Shown: in pieces, positions 1 through 9,228 of the stretch
Position numbering within the stretch: position 1 is the stretch's first letter
Layout: each line of letters starts with the position of its first letter
Assembly (NCBI RefSeq): GCF_024753215.1
Contig: NZ_JANUGV010000005.1
Span: 186,001-250,000, forward strand
Length of the DNA: 64,000 bases
Source of the DNA: Massilia solisilvae
GTDB lineage: Bacteria; Pseudomonadota; Gammaproteobacteria; Burkholderiales; Burkholderiaceae_D
Direction: 5' to 3'
The notes under the pieces: model-generated
Database searches by the model: none
The model's input: the letters and a program-made list of their open reading frames with translations, nothing else
What the model was told of the DNA's origin: nothing
Made by a program: the position numbers and the translations under genes

Positions 1-1
1 G

Positions 2-112
2 ATCGAGATGAGTGTGACAGACATCTTCTTTCCAAACCTGACGTATGGGTTATTCAACACGGACTCGCTGCTCATCCAGACCGCTGTCACCACGAACTAC
101 GTTGGGGATTGA
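2..112 (+). CDS. C-terminal fragment of a TadE/TadG-like pilus assembly protein
   Basis: An open frame enters from the left edge and ends at a TGA at 110-112. The visible 36 residues read IEMSVTDIFFPNLTYG and end TTNYVGD. The next gene starts one base after this stop, so the two were probably cotranscribed. TadE-family proteins often end in a beta-rich stretch of this kind, and the downstream neighbour is clearly TadE-like, so this is probably the preceding TadE/F-type minor pseudopilin gene. The identification rests mostly on context because the conserved N-terminal helix lies outside the window. Confidence 0.5.
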   Translation: MEMSVTDIFFPNLTYGLFNTDSLLIQTAVTTNYVGD

Positions 113-113
113 G

Positions 114-713
114 ATGCAAGGCAAATCTGATTTTGACCTGACCCCGCGCTCTGCACAGAAAGGTCTCGTCGCTGTCGAGTTTGCACTCGTTGCGATCGTC
201 TTTTTGACCTTCGTACTCGGCATCATCGAGACGTCCAGGGCGATGTACATTCTCAATACATTGCCAATGGTAACGAAGAATGCGGCGCGCGCGGCAGCCA
301 ACACCGATTGGCGCGACAGCGACGCAATGGCTCGGGTACGCCAGCAGGCACTGTTCAGGTCGACTGCTGGAACCCTTGCATGGGGTGATCCGATCACGGA
401 CGCAAACGTAAAAATCGACTATCTTTCACTGGCGCGACAGTCCGACGGCTCCCTGACGATGACACCCATCACGTCCTTGCCTAGTTGCCCGTCTCGTAAC
501 CGTCAGACTTGCCTCGCGGATCCGAACAACCCCAGTTGCATCCGGCTCGTCCGTGTCCGAATCTGTCGCACGGGCAATTCCTCTGATTGCGATCCGGTTC
601 CCTACCGAACCTTGCTTTCGCTGGTAGCGATGAATTTTTCGCTACCGACGTCACCTTCGATCGTCAGCGCAGAATCACTCGGATATCAGGTTGGCGCGCC
701 GGTCTGCCCATAA
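114..713 (+). CDS. TadE-family pseudopilin (Tad pilus assembly)
   Basis: A 199-residue protein. I chose the ATG at 114 because it directly follows the upstream stop and has a purine-rich GGGGATTGAG before it; an in-frame ATG at 45 lies inside the upstream gene. Residues about 16-40 form a prepilin-like start: a basic segment, then GLVAVEFALVAIVF with the Glu typical of TadE after the processing Gly, then a hydrophobic helix. The rest is a periplasmic domain with six cysteines in its C-terminal half, suggesting disulfides. TadE proteins are minor pseudopilins processed by the prepilin peptidase and needed for Flp pilus assembly. With the partial gene before it, this is the tail of a tad operon that extends left of the window. 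Confidence 0.75.
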   Translation: MQGKSDFDLTPRSAQKGLVAVEFALVAIVFLTFVLGIIETSRAMYILNTLPMVTKNAARAAANTDWRDSDAMARVRQQALFRSTAGTLAWGDPITDANVKIDYLSLARQSDGSLTMTPITSLPSCPSRNRQTCLADPNNPSCIRLVRVRICRTGNSSDCDPVPYRTLLSLVAMNFSLPTSPSIVSAESLGYQVGAPVCP

Positions 714-932
714 GCTCAGCCGAAGACAAGCACCTGCGCCGTTCTTTCCGGAGTGCGACCGCCCGTGGCTCCGCTGTTAACAGGTAAGTGAGCGATGCTG
801 CTCCCTGAGGGGACGCTGCACCTGCTCGCGTTTCCGAACAGCGCGCCCGCGTTTGCGTTACCGCGCGACAGCTTCTCGCGCGCGAATGTAGCATCGGATC
901 ATTATCGCGATGACAATTTATCCGGAGGAGTC

Positions 933-1274
933 ATGAAAAAGCTGATTGCCGCAGCCGGTGTGCTGGCAGCCGCGGCAGGTTGTGCGACCCGGCCCGCGAA
1001 GATCGAACCGAGTTTCGTTTCCAACGAGCCCTACATGGCCAGCGAGTGCGCCCAGCTGGCTGAGCGCATGACCGACGCCAAGGCCAGGTTGCAGGATTTT
1101 TCGGCGAAGCAGGAAAAGAAGGCAAATGTCGATGCCGCCTTCGTGTTCTGGGTGCTGGTGCCCGCCAGCCTGTTTACCGGCGATTACGCGGCCGAAGTCG
1201 CCAAGGCCAAGGGCGAGGTCGCCGCGATCGGGGCCGCCCAGGCCAGCAAGGGCTGTACCGCCATCAAGGCCTGA
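933..1274 (+). CDS. Small predicted lipoprotein, function unknown
   Basis: A 113-residue protein starting at the ATG at 933 behind a strong GGAGGAG ribosome site. The N-terminus is MKKLIAAAGVLAAAAGCATR, a lipoprotein signal with a small-residue lipobox ending at Cys17. The mature part is short and helical, with a charged segment (residues about 45-65), one hydrophobic patch AAFVFWVLVPASLF (residues about 69-82), and a C-terminal Cys at position 109. It is separated from the pilus gene by 219 bases and from the polysaccharide genes by 523, so it is probably its own unit. I do not recognise the family. It resembles small YgdI/TraT-like envelope lipoproteins only in general shape. Confidence 0.72.
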   Translation: MKKLIAAAGVLAAAAGCATRPAKIEPSFVSNEPYMASECAQLAERMTDAKARLQDFSAKQEKKANVDAAFVFWVLVPASLFTGDYAAEVAKAKGEVAAIGAAQASKGCTAIKA

Positions 1275-1797
1275 CCCAACCTCTTCCAAGCGCACGCGGC
1301 CACGCCCAGCCGGCCCGTGCAATCCGTTTCCTCCCGCCTTCCCACGCGTTCAATCGTGCGCCGTCCAGTTGAGCTCAAGAACTACGATTAGCTCAACAGC
1401 CAGGGGGTGCGCACGATTCAATTCGTCCCGGAACTTGAATTTTAGAAAATGCTACTATTGCACCGTTGTTTCCGATAAGCCAGAGATGATTTGACAATCT
1501 CGCGCGGGGAACGGAGCAACCTCGTCCATCCGAAATAACGGGATATTTTTTCGGCAGCTGCGTGTTTCAGGCAACTAACTGTTGTGATGAAGCGACGCGA
1601 CAGCGATGTTCATGCTCAGGATCGACGCCGCCACGACCACCATGGCGAAGCATCCGCGCAGTGCCGTTAGTATCTTTTTGACATCGAAACAAGGATTTAA
1701 GTAGTGCAGTTTTGACAATCTCGATGAGATCGGCGCCGATCGCGGCGTGATGTCAAAGGCTTGCACTTGTGAAACTCTTTTGAGAACGGAACCGAAC
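1275..1797. other. Intergenic region upstream of the tviB-like gene
   Basis: A 523-base non-coding gap that must hold the promoter of the exopolysaccharide precursor genes. It is visibly more AT-rich than the genes. Two near-identical TTTGACAATCTCG segments occur, at about 1491 and 1712. A perfect 14-base palindrome, GATCGGCGCCGATC, lies at 1728-1741, 57 bases before the tviB start. I could not find a convincing -35/-10 pair or a sigma-54 -24/-12 site. The palindrome and the repeated TTGACAATCTCG are the best candidates for operator or promoter elements. Confidence 0.4.
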
Positions 1798-3087
1798 ATG
1801 AAAGCAGATGAGGTCGTCGCAGTAGTAGGTCTGGGGTACGTCGGCTTGCCGCTGGCAGTGGAATTCGGCAAAAAGGGCAGGACGATCGGCTTTGACCTGT
1901 CCGCCACCAAGGTCGAGAACTACAAACGCTTTGTGGACCCGACCGGCGAGGTTTCCACCGAGGAGCTGAAGGCATCGCGCCACCTGGAGGTGACCACCGA
2001 TCCCGCCATGCTGGGGCAGGCCGATTATATCGTGGTGGCCGTGCCCACCCCGGTGGACATCGCCCACAACCCCGATTTCACGCCGCTCGAAGGCGCCAGC
2101 CGCACCGTTGGCGCCCACATGAAGCGCGGCGCGATCGTCGTGTATGAATCGACCGTCTACCCCGGCGCGACCGAAGAAGTCTGCATTCCGCTGCTGGAAA
2201 AGCATTCCGGCTTGAAGTGGAAGGACGACTTCCACGTCGGCTTCTCGCCCGAGCGCATCAACCCCGGCGACAAGGAGCACCGGCTGACCACGATCCTGAA
2301 GGTGGTCTCGGGCGACGACGACGAGACGCTCGAGCGCGTGGCCGGCCTGTACGAGTCGGTCGTGGCCGCCGGCGTGCACCGCGCCTCGAGCATCAAGGTG
2401 GCGGAGGCGGCCAAGGTGATCGAGAACACCCAGCGCGACCTGAACATCGCCCTGATGAACGAGCTGGCGATCATCTTCGACAAGGTCGGCATCGACACCC
2501 TGGAAGTGCTCAAGGCCGCCGGCACCAAATGGAATTTCCTGCCGTTCCGTCCGGGCCTGGTGGGCGGCCACTGCATCGGCGTCGATCCCTACTACCTGAC
2601 CCACAAGGCCGAGATGATCGGCTACCACCCACAGGTGATCCTGGCGGGCCGCCGCATCAACGACGGCATGGCCAAGTTCGTGGCCGAGAAAACGGTCAAG
2701 AGCATGATCTCCAGCGGCTTTCACGTGAAGGGCTCCAAGGTCAACGTGGTGGGCCTGACCTTCAAGGAGAACTGCCCGGACCTGCGCAACTCCAAGGTGG
2801 CCGACATCGTGCACGAGCTGGAGAGCTACGGCTGCGACGTGCACGTGCACGACCCGGTGGCCGACGCCGAGGAAGCGCAGCACGAGTACGGCATCAAGCT
2901 GGAAAGCTGGGACAGCCTGCCCAAGGCCGATGCGCTGATCGTGGCGGTGCCGCACAAGGAAGTGCTGGCCCGTTCGCTGGTCGATTTCGAGTCCCGGCTC
3001 AACGAAGGCGGTTGCTTCATCGACGTGAAGTCGCAGTTCGACCCGAAGGCGATCAAGGAAGCCGGCTTTTGCGTCTGGCGCCTGTAA
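1798..3087 (+). CDS. tviB: UDP-N-acetylhexosamine 6-dehydrogenase (TviB/WbpO type)
   Basis: A 429-residue nucleotide-sugar dehydrogenase. It oxidises C6 of a UDP-HexNAc with two NAD+ to the uronic acid, feeding an acidic polysaccharide. The Rossmann motif GLGYVGLPLA is at residues 11-20; the catalytic Cys is at about 259 in GGHCIGVDPYY; the C-terminal UDP-binding domain includes GLTFKENCPDLRNSKV. The sequence style (ESTVYPGATEEVC, GVDPYYLTHKAEMIGYHPQVILAGRRIND) is that of TviB/VipA/WbpO enzymes rather than UDP-glucose dehydrogenases. The ATG at 1798 is chosen because the Rossmann fold begins right after it; a longer in-frame start at 1747 would add an unconserved tail. The epimerase gene follows after 75 bases, the same pairing seen in Vi-antigen loci. 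Confidence 0.9.
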   Translation: MKADEVVAVVGLGYVGLPLAVEFGKKGRTIGFDLSATKVENYKRFVDPTGEVSTEELKASRHLEVTTDPAMLGQADYIVVAVPTPVDIAHNPDFTPLEGASRTVGAHMKRGAIVVYESTVYPGATEEVCIPLLEKHSGLKWKDDFHVGFSPERINPGDKEHRLTTILKVVSGDDDETLERVAGLYESVVAAGVHRASSIKVAEAAKVIENTQRDLNIALMNELAIIFDKVGIDTLEVLKAAGTKWNFLPFRPGLVGGHCIGVDPYYLTHKAEMIGYHPQVILAGRRINDGMAKFVAEKTVKSMISSGFHVKGSKVNVVGLTFKENCPDLRNSKVADIVHELESYGCDVHVHDPVADAEEAQHEYGIKLESWDSLPKADALIVAVPHKEVLARSLVDFESRLNEGGCFIDVKSQFDPKAIKEAGFCVWRL

Positions 3088-3162
3088 GCACCGCGATTTG
3101 CGGCTGCCCCCGCCTTGATGACAGGGGCGGCAGCCGGCATCAACCCTGGCGTTACCTGGAAA

Positions 3163-4230
3163 GTGTCTGACAAAGTGAACAAGATCAACGACGTCGAGCA
3201 GCACCTGCGCGCACACCGCTACCACTGGCTGGTCACCGGCGCGGCCGGCTTTATTGGCTCGAACCTGGTGGAAGCGCTGCTGCGCCTGGGCCAGCGCGTG
3301 ACCGGCCTGGACAACTTCGCCACCGGCCACCAGCGCAACCTGGACCAGGTCCGCGACCTCGTCGGCGCCACCCTGTGGGCGAACTTCACGTTCATCGGAG
3401 CGGACATCCGCAACCTGGCCGATTGCCACCGCGCCTGCGAAGGCGTCCACTATGTGCTGCACGAGGCGGCGCTGGGCTCGGTGTCGCGCTCGATCGACAA
3501 CCCGATCGGCACCAACGAGACCAACATCACCGGTTTCCTGAACATGCTGGTCGCAGCGCGCGACGCCGGTGTGAAGCGCTTCGTCTATGCCGCCTCGAGC
3601 TCGACCTACGGCGACCATCCGGCGCTGCCCAAGATCGAGCACCAGATCGGCAATCCGCTGTCGCCGTACGCCGTGACCAAGTACGTGAACGAGCTGTACG
3701 CGAACGTATTCGGCCGCACCTACGGCATGGAGTCGATCGGGCTGCGCTACTTCAATGTGTTCGGCCCGCGCCAGGATCCGAATGGCGCGTATGCCGCCGT
3801 GATCCCGCAGTGGATCGCCGCGCTGATCCGCAACACGCCCTTGCGTATCAACGGCGACGGCGAGACCAGCCGCGACTTCTGCTACATCGACAACGTGGTG
3901 CAGGCCAACCTGCTCGCCGCGCTGGCGGACAAGGACGCGGCCAACCAGGTGTACAACGTGGCGCTGAACGACCGCACCACGCTCAACCAGCTGTACCAGA
4001 TGATGCGCGAGCTGCTGCGCGAACGGTTCCCGCACGTGGCTGCGCACGCGCCGCAATACGTCGACTTCCGGCCAGGCGACGTACGGCATTCGCAGGCAGA
4101 TATTTCAAAGGCCGCCGCGCTGCTCGGCTACGTGCCGACGCACCGGATCGGGGAAGGCTTGAAACAGGCAATGGATTGGTACGTCCGCGACCTCGCACGG
4201 CAAGGAAACGCGCCCGGCGTGCCACAGTAA
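3163..4230 (+). CDS. tviC: UDP-N-acetylhexosamine C4-epimerase (TviC/WbpP type SDR)
   Basis: About 355 residues, extended short-chain dehydrogenase family. NAD-binding motif TGAAGFIG is at residues 25-32; the catalytic YxxxK is Tyr169/Lys173 in [13 protein letters not shown], with Ser residues in AASSSTYG. TviC/WbpP enzymes interconvert UDP-GlcNAc(A) and UDP-GalNAc(A). With the preceding dehydrogenase this gives UDP-GalNAcA, a likely building block of the polymer. The start is uncertain: I prefer the GTG at 3163, which leaves about 22 residues before WLVTG as in known TviC/WbpP proteins; an ATG at 3115 would add 16 residues and has no ribosome site. Confidence 0.87.
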   Translation: MSDKVNKINDVEQHLRAHRYHWLVTGAAGFIGSNLVEALLRLGQRVTGLDNFATGHQRNLDQVRDLVGATLWANFTFIGADIRNLADCHRACEGVHYVLHEAALGSVSRSIDNPIGTNETNITGFLNMLVAARDAGVKRFVYAASSSTYGDHPALPKIEHQIGNPLSPYAVTKYVNELYANVFGRTYGMESIGLRYFNVFGPRQDPNGAYAAVIPQWIAALIRNTPLRINGDGETSRDFCYIDNVVQANLLAALADKDAANQVYNVALNDRTTLNQLYQMMRELLRERFPHVAAHAPQYVDFRPGDVRHSQADISKAAALLGYVPTHRIGEGLKQAMDWYVRDLARQGNAPGVPQ

Positions 4231-4263
4231 CAAACGAAGCAAGAAAGTATTCCGGAGGCTGAC

Positions 4264-5670
4264 GTGCTTAGGATATCTAATCACTATGTGTCGAAGATCG
4301 TATTTGTACTCCTGTTCGTGGAGCTGCTGGTGCTGATGGGCTCCGCCTATGCCGGCGCGGCAGTGCGCCACATCGGCTCGGGCGAAGTGCTCTCGGCCGA
4401 GCACCTGCACCATTTTTTCACCTCGGCGATCGCGTTTGCGACCGCGGTCATCTTCAGCATGAGCGCAATGGGCATGTACCAGCTCAATTTTGGCGAGGGG
4501 ACTTCGCGCAACTCGTTCCTGATGCAGCTGATGCCCTCGTTCGTGATGGGCTTTTTCATCCTGACGCTGGTGTTCTACCTGGCGCCGGACCTGTCGTTCG
4601 GCCGCAGCATCCTGCTGCTGGTGTTCGCGATTGCAGCCGCCGGCATTGCGGTGGCGCGGATGATCTTCCTGAAGACCTCCGAGCTGCGTTTCCTGCAGTC
4701 GCGCATCATGTTCCTCGGCGGCGGCCCGCTGGCCAAGGAGTGCAGCGACCTGGCGGGGCAGAGCTCGCGCTACCACCGCTACAAGATCGCCGGCTTCATC
4801 CAGACCGAGTCGGAAGAGCTGTGCGTGCCGGCGTCGAACCTGCTCAAGATGAAGGACGGCGACTCGCTGCTGTCGATGGCGAAGAAGCACGGGGTCGAGG
4901 AGATCGTGGTCTCGGTCGAGAACCGCCGCTCGGGTCTGCCGATCAAGGAACTGCTCGACTGCAAACTGCAGGGCGTGAAGGTGACCGACGCCGCCACCTT
5001 CTTCGAGCGCGAGACCTGCCAGATCCGCGTCGATTCGCTGCAGCCGAGCTGGCTGGTGTTCGGCGGCGGCTTCGACCAGAGCTTCGTGCGCACCTTCATG
5101 AAGCGCTCGTTCGACCTGGTGTGCAGCGCAATCATCCTGGCGCTGACCTTCCCGCTGATGCTGCTGGCCGCGATCGCGGTCAAGCTCGAGGACGGCGGCC
5201 CGGTGTTCTATTCGCAGGAGCGCGTGGGCAAGGACGGCAGGACCTTCCGCGTGCACAAATTCCGCAGCATGCGCGCCGACGCCGAAAAAGGCGGCAAGCC
5301 GCAGTGGGCGGCGCAGAACGATCCGCGCGTTACCCGCGTGGGCAACCTCATGCGCAAGACCCGTATCGACGAGCTGCCGCAGATCGTCAACGTGTTCAAG
5401 GGCGAGATGTCGTTCGTCGGCCCGCGCCCGGAGCGCCCGTACTTCGTCGAGCAGCTGATCGAGGTGGTCCCGTACTACAACGTCCGCCACAGCATCAAGC
5501 CGGGCATCACCGGCTGGGCGCAGGTGCGCTACGGGTACGGCTCCTCGGCCGAGGACGCGCTGCAAAAGCTGCAGTACGACCTGTACTACGTGAAGAACAA
5601 CAGCCTGTTCCTGGACATGCTGATCCTGATCGACACCCTCAAGGTGGTGCTGTTCCGCAGCGGGCGCTGA
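4264..5670 (+). CDS. XrtA/PEP-CTERM-associated priming sugar transferase (EpsB/PssY-like)
   Basis: A 468-residue polyprenyl-phosphate sugar-1-phosphate transferase. It starts at GTG 4264 behind a GGAGG site. Four hydrophobic helices occupy residues about 10-140; a CoA-binding-like Rossmann domain (IMFLGGGPLAKE) follows; then a membrane hairpin at about 280-300 and the bacterial sugar transferase domain with KRSFDLVCS, KFRSMR, RKTRIDELPQ, GEMSFVGPRPERP and PGITGWAQVRYGYG. These proteins start polymer synthesis by moving a sugar phosphate to undecaprenyl phosphate at the inner membrane. The architecture matches the family linked to PEP-CTERM loci (TIGR03013). It sits between the precursor genes and the prsK/prsR regulators. 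Confidence 0.92.
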   Translation: MLRISNHYVSKIVFVLLFVELLVLMGSAYAGAAVRHIGSGEVLSAEHLHHFFTSAIAFATAVIFSMSAMGMYQLNFGEGTSRNSFLMQLMPSFVMGFFILTLVFYLAPDLSFGRSILLLVFAIAAAGIAVARMIFLKTSELRFLQSRIMFLGGGPLAKECSDLAGQSSRYHRYKIAGFIQTESEELCVPASNLLKMKDGDSLLSMAKKHGVEEIVVSVENRRSGLPIKELLDCKLQGVKVTDAATFFERETCQIRVDSLQPSWLVFGGGFDQSFVRTFMKRSFDLVCSAIILALTFPLMLLAAIAVKLEDGGPVFYSQERVGKDGRTFRVHKFRSMRADAEKGGKPQWAAQNDPRVTRVGNLMRKTRIDELPQIVNVFKGEMSFVGPRPERPYFVEQLIEVVPYYNVRHSIKPGITGWAQVRYGYGSSAEDALQKLQYDLYYVKNNSLFLDMLILIDTLKVVLFRSGR

Positions 5671-5768
5671 TGTAACACGGCGGGCTGCCCGTAGCGGCCC
5701 GCGCAACGAACTGCTTTGCCTGGCTGCGCCATCCCGGCGCATGCCGCTATTTTTCCTGATGGTGCATC

Positions 5769-7844
5769 GTGACGAGTATCGCCGCCTATAGCTACGCGCT
5801 GGCCGCCGTTTGCTTTTTGGTGCTCGGCGTGCCGATGATGACACGCTGGCGCGGCCGCAACCACGGCCGCGCGCTCACTGCCGCCTGCTTGCTGTCGGCC
5901 GCGTGGGCCGCCGCACTGGGCTGGGCTGCCTCGCGCATGGTGATGTGGTCGGCCATGACCGGCGTGCTGGAAATCCTGCGCGATGCCGGCTGGTCGGTCT
6001 TCCTGGCGGGCCTGCATGGGCACTACCGCGATCCGCGCAGCCGCCTGCCGTTCGGCTTGCGGCCATCGTGGTTCGCGGGCGGCTGTCTGTACGTGCTGAT
6101 GCTGGCTGCAACCCTGGCCGGCTACTGGAACCTGCCGCTGTTCGCGCGCTTCGGGCTCATGCCCACCGTCGCCGCGCATGTCGTGTTTGCGGTGTACGGC
6201 ATGCTGCTGGTCGAGCAGGTGTACCGCAACAAGTCGGCGCAGGAACGCTGGGCCATCAAGTTTGCCTGTCTTGGCATCGGCGGCATGTTCGCCTACGACT
6301 TTTACCTGTACAGTCATACCATGCTGTTCCACGAGACGCACCCGGACGTGTGGGCCGCGCGCGGCGTCGTCAACGCGCTCACGGTGCCGCTCCTGGCGGT
6401 GTCGGTCGGGCGCAGCAAATCGTGGTCCACGCCGCTGGCGGTGTCGCGCCGCGTGATGTTCCACTCGGCCGCGCTGTTTGGGTCGAGCATCTACCTGCTC
6501 GCCATGGGATCGGCCGGTTACTACCTGCGCTTTTTCGGCGGCAGCTGGGGCACGGTGATGCAGGTGACCTTCTTGTTCGGCGCGCTGGTGCTGCTGGCCG
6601 GGATCCTGTTCTCCGGCGCCTTCCGCTCCTGGCTCAAGGTCTTCATCAGCAAGCACTTCTACCGCTACAACTACGACTACCGCGAGGAATGGATGCGCTT
6701 CACGCGCACCCTGTCCGAGCCGGGGCCGGGCCTGGCCGAACGCGCGATCGAGGCCGTGGCCGCGCTGGTCGAAAGCCCCGGCGGCGTGTTGTGGAAGCGG
6801 CGCGATGGCGGCGTATTCGAACCGGTCGCCTACTGGCACGTCCCCGCGGTGTCCGCGCGCGAGCCGGACGCGTCGCCGTTCTGCCAGTTCCTCGAATCGA
6901 CGCAGTGGGTGGTGGACCTGCACGAGTGCGCGCGCTACCCCGAGCGCTACGAAGGGCTGGCGCTGCCGGCATGGGTGGAAAGCTTCCCGCGTGGCTGGCT
7001 GGTGGTCCCGCTGGTCCTGCAGGGCAAGCTGTTCGGCTTCGTGCTGCTGCAAAACGCGCGCAGCCCGGTCAAGCTGAACTGGGAAGTGATCGACCTGCTC
7101 GGCATCGCCGGCAGCCAGGCGGCCAGCTACCTGGCGCAGCAGGATGCCGCCAACGCGCTGATGGTGGCGCGCCAGTTCGAGTCGTTCAACCGCATGTCCA
7201 CCTTTGTGGTGCACGACCTGAAGAACCTGGTGGCGCAGCTGTCGCTGATGAACGCCAACGCCGAGCGCCATCGCGACAATCCCGAATTCCAGCGCGACAT
7301 GCAGGAAACGGTCAGCTATTCGGTGCAGAAGATGAAGCTGCTGCTGCAAAAGCTTGGCCGCGCTGGGCGTCCCGAGAACCCGGAGCCGTTGGCGGTGGAC
7401 CAGGTGGTGCGCCAGGCGGTCGCGCTCAAGGCGGCGTTCGAGCCGCGGCCGCGGCTTGAGATCAAAAGCGCCGGGCTGTACGTGCTGGCCGACCGCGAGC
7501 GCCTCGAGCGCGTGGTGGGCCACCTGATCCAGAACGCGATCGAAGCCACGCCCCGGAGCGGCGAGGTCGTGATCCGCGTGGGCGCGAGCGGCGCCGGCGT
7601 GCTGGTCGAAATCGCGGACACGGGCGCGGGCATGAGCGACGAGTTCATCCGCGAGCGCCTGTTCAAGCCGTTCGAGTCCACCAAGTCGGCCGGCATGGGC
7701 ATTGGCGTGTTCGAAAGCCGCGAATACATCATCGAGCTGGGCGGCAGCCTGGAAGTGACCAGCAAGCCATCCCACGGAACCACTTTCAAAGTCGTCCTGC
7801 CTCTCTACCAGGAAGAGACGCAGGCCATCGAACAAGCCGCATGA
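5769..7844 (+). CDS. prsK: XrtA/PEP-CTERM system sensor histidine kinase PrsK
   Basis: A 691-residue membrane histidine kinase. It has a multi-helix N-terminal sensor (roughly residues 1-300, about eight hydrophobic segments), a GAF-like region (about 310-450), then a dimerisation domain with phospho-acceptor His482 in VVHDLKNLVAQLS, and an ATPase domain with an N box (HLIQNAIEATP), DTGAGM and a glycine-rich GMGIGVFE. It matches the PrsK family (TIGR02916), found only with PEP-CTERM/exosortase systems. It phosphorylates PrsR, encoded 13 bases downstream. The signal it senses is not known. The GTG start is at 5769. Confidence 0.93.
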   Translation: MTSIAAYSYALAAVCFLVLGVPMMTRWRGRNHGRALTAACLLSAAWAAALGWAASRMVMWSAMTGVLEILRDAGWSVFLAGLHGHYRDPRSRLPFGLRPSWFAGGCLYVLMLAATLAGYWNLPLFARFGLMPTVAAHVVFAVYGMLLVEQVYRNKSAQERWAIKFACLGIGGMFAYDFYLYSHTMLFHETHPDVWAARGVVNALTVPLLAVSVGRSKSWSTPLAVSRRVMFHSAALFGSSIYLLAMGSAGYYLRFFGGSWGTVMQVTFLFGALVLLAGILFSGAFRSWLKVFISKHFYRYNYDYREEWMRFTRTLSEPGPGLAERAIEAVAALVESPGGVLWKRRDGGVFEPVAYWHVPAVSAREPDASPFCQFLESTQWVVDLHECARYPERYEGLALPAWVESFPRGWLVVPLVLQGKLFGFVLLQNARSPVKLNWEVIDLLGIAGSQAASYLAQQDAANALMVARQFESFNRMSTFVVHDLKNLVAQLSLMNANAERHRDNPEFQRDMQETVSYSVQKMKLLLQKLGRAGRPENPEPLAVDQVVRQAVALKAAFEPRPRLEIKSAGLYVLADRERLERVVGHLIQNAIEATPRSGEVVIRVGASGAGVLVEIADTGAGMSDEFIRERLFKPFESTKSAGMGIGVFESREYIIELGGSLEVTSKPSHGTTFKVVLPLYQEETQAIEQAA

Positions 7845-7857
7845 AGAGGAAAGCGCT

Positions 7858-9228
7858 GTGACACAAACGAAACCGAAACTGCTCATCATCGAAGACGATC
7901 CCGGGCTGCAGAAGCAGCTCAGGTGGAGCCTGGATGCCTACGACGTGGTGGTCGCGGACGACCGTGAGAGCGCGCTGGCGCAGGTGCGCCGCCACGAGCC
8001 GGCGGTGGTGACCATGGATCTGGGCCTGCCGCCCGACCCGGACGGCGCCACCGAAGGACTGGCCACGCTGCAGCAGATCCTGGCGATGGCGCCAGACACG
8101 CGCGTGATTGTCCTCACCGGCAACCAGGACCACGCGCATGCGGTCAAGGCGATCGGCATGGGCGCGTACGACTTTCACCAGAAACCGTGCGACCCGGTGA
8201 TCCTGAACCTGGTGATCGAGCGCGCGTTCTTCTTGCACGCGCTGCAGCAGGAGAACCGGCGCATGCAAACGCTGCAGGCCGACTCGCCGCTGGCCGGCGT
8301 CATCAGCCGCGACCCCGGCATGCTCAAGGTGTGCCGCAACATCGAAAAGGTCGCGCCTACCTCGGCCTCGGTGATGCTGCTCGGTGAAAGCGGCACCGGC
8401 AAGGAGGTGCTGGCGCGCGCGCTGCACCAGCTCAGTCCCCGCGCCGGCCAGCGCTTCATGGCGATTAACTGCGCAGCCATTCCCGAGAACCTGCTCGAGA
8501 GCGAGCTGTTCGGCTACGAGAAGGGCGCCTTCACCGGTGCGGCCAAGCAGACCAAGGGCAAGGTGGAACTGGCCCACGGCGGCACCTTCTTCCTGGACGA
8601 AGTGGGCGACCTGCCGATGGCGCTGCAGGCCAAGCTGCTGCGCTTTTTGCAGGAGCGCGTGATCGAGCGCATCGGCGGACACGAGGAGATCCCGGTGGAC
8701 GTGCGCATCGTGTGCGCGACCCACCAGAAGCTCAAGGACCTGTGCGCGGCGGGGCGCTTCCGCGAGGACCTGTACTATCGCCTGTCCGAGATCGTGGTGA
8801 ACATTCCGCCGCTGCGCGAACGGAGCGGCGACGCGGCCCTGCTCGCGCATCACTTCAAGAACAAGTTCTGCGCCCAGGAGTCGCGCGCGGCGCTGCACTT
8901 TTCGCCCGAGGCGGTGGCCGCGATCGAGTCCTGGTCCTGGCCCGGCAACGTGCGCGAGATGGAGAACTGCATCAAGCGCGCCGTCATCATGGCCGACGGC
9001 TCATCGATCTGCGCCGACGACCTCGGCCTGCCCGACACCGCCGCACAGGACGAGCCGATCAACCTGCGCCAGGTGCGCGACGATGCCGAGTACAAGGCCA
9101 TCATCAAGGTGCTCGCGCGGGTGGACGGCAACATCGTCAAGGCGTCCGAGCTGCTGGGCATCAGCCGCCCCACGATGTACGACCTGATGGCGCGGCACGC
9201 CATCAAGCCGGCAGCGGCGGCCGCATGA
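7858..9228 (+). CDS. prsR: PEP-CTERM-box response regulator PrsR (sigma-54 activator)
   Basis: A 456-residue NtrC-like activator from GTG 7858, preceded by AGAGGAAAG. The receiver domain has acidic pocket EDD (12-14) and phospho-acceptor Asp54. The AAA+ domain has Walker A GESGTGKE from about residue 176, the sigma-54 contact loop GAFTGA from about 223, and Walker B GTFFLDEVGDL. A Fis-type helix-turn-helix (ASELLGISRPTMYDLMARH) closes the protein. It corresponds to TIGR02915. Phosphorylated PrsR should bind upstream of sigma-54 promoters of exopolysaccharide and PEP-CTERM genes; the promoter at 40493-40508 is a clear candidate target. Confidence 0.94.
   Translation: MTQTKPKLLIIEDDPGLQKQLRWSLDAYDVVVADDRESALAQVRRHEPAVVTMDLGLPPDPDGATEGLATLQQILAMAPDTRVIVLTGNQDHAHAVKAIGMGAYDFHQKPCDPVILNLVIERAFFLHALQQENRRMQTLQADSPLAGVISRDPGMLKVCRNIEKVAPTSASVMLLGESGTGKEVLARALHQLSPRAGQRFMAINCAAIPENLLESELFGYEKGAFTGAAKQTKGKVELAHGGTFFLDEVGDLPMALQAKLLRFLQERVIERIGGHEEIPVDVRIVCATHQKLKDLCAAGRFREDLYYRLSEIVVNIPPLRERSGDAALLAHHFKNKFCAQESRAALHFSPEAVAAIESWSWPGNVREMENCIKRAVIMADGSSICADDLGLPDTAAQDEPINLRQVRDDAEYKAIIKVLARVDGNIVKASELLGISRPTMYDLMARHAIKPAAAAA

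Noticed and set aside
1575..1680. A hydrophobic minus-strand peptide (GCFAMVVVAASILSMNIAVA) in the gap before tviB
   Set aside because: It looks like a small membrane peptide, but there is no ribosome site and no credible start codon in the right place. Conservation would be needed to revive it.
1753..4089. A 778-codon minus-strand frame across the tviB and tviC genes
   Set aside because: It crosses two recognised genes and the gap between them, with no ribosome site or motif.
5586..7889. A 767-codon minus-strand frame antisense to prsK
   Set aside because: It is the reverse of a histidine kinase gene in a high-GC genome and lacks any recognisable fold.
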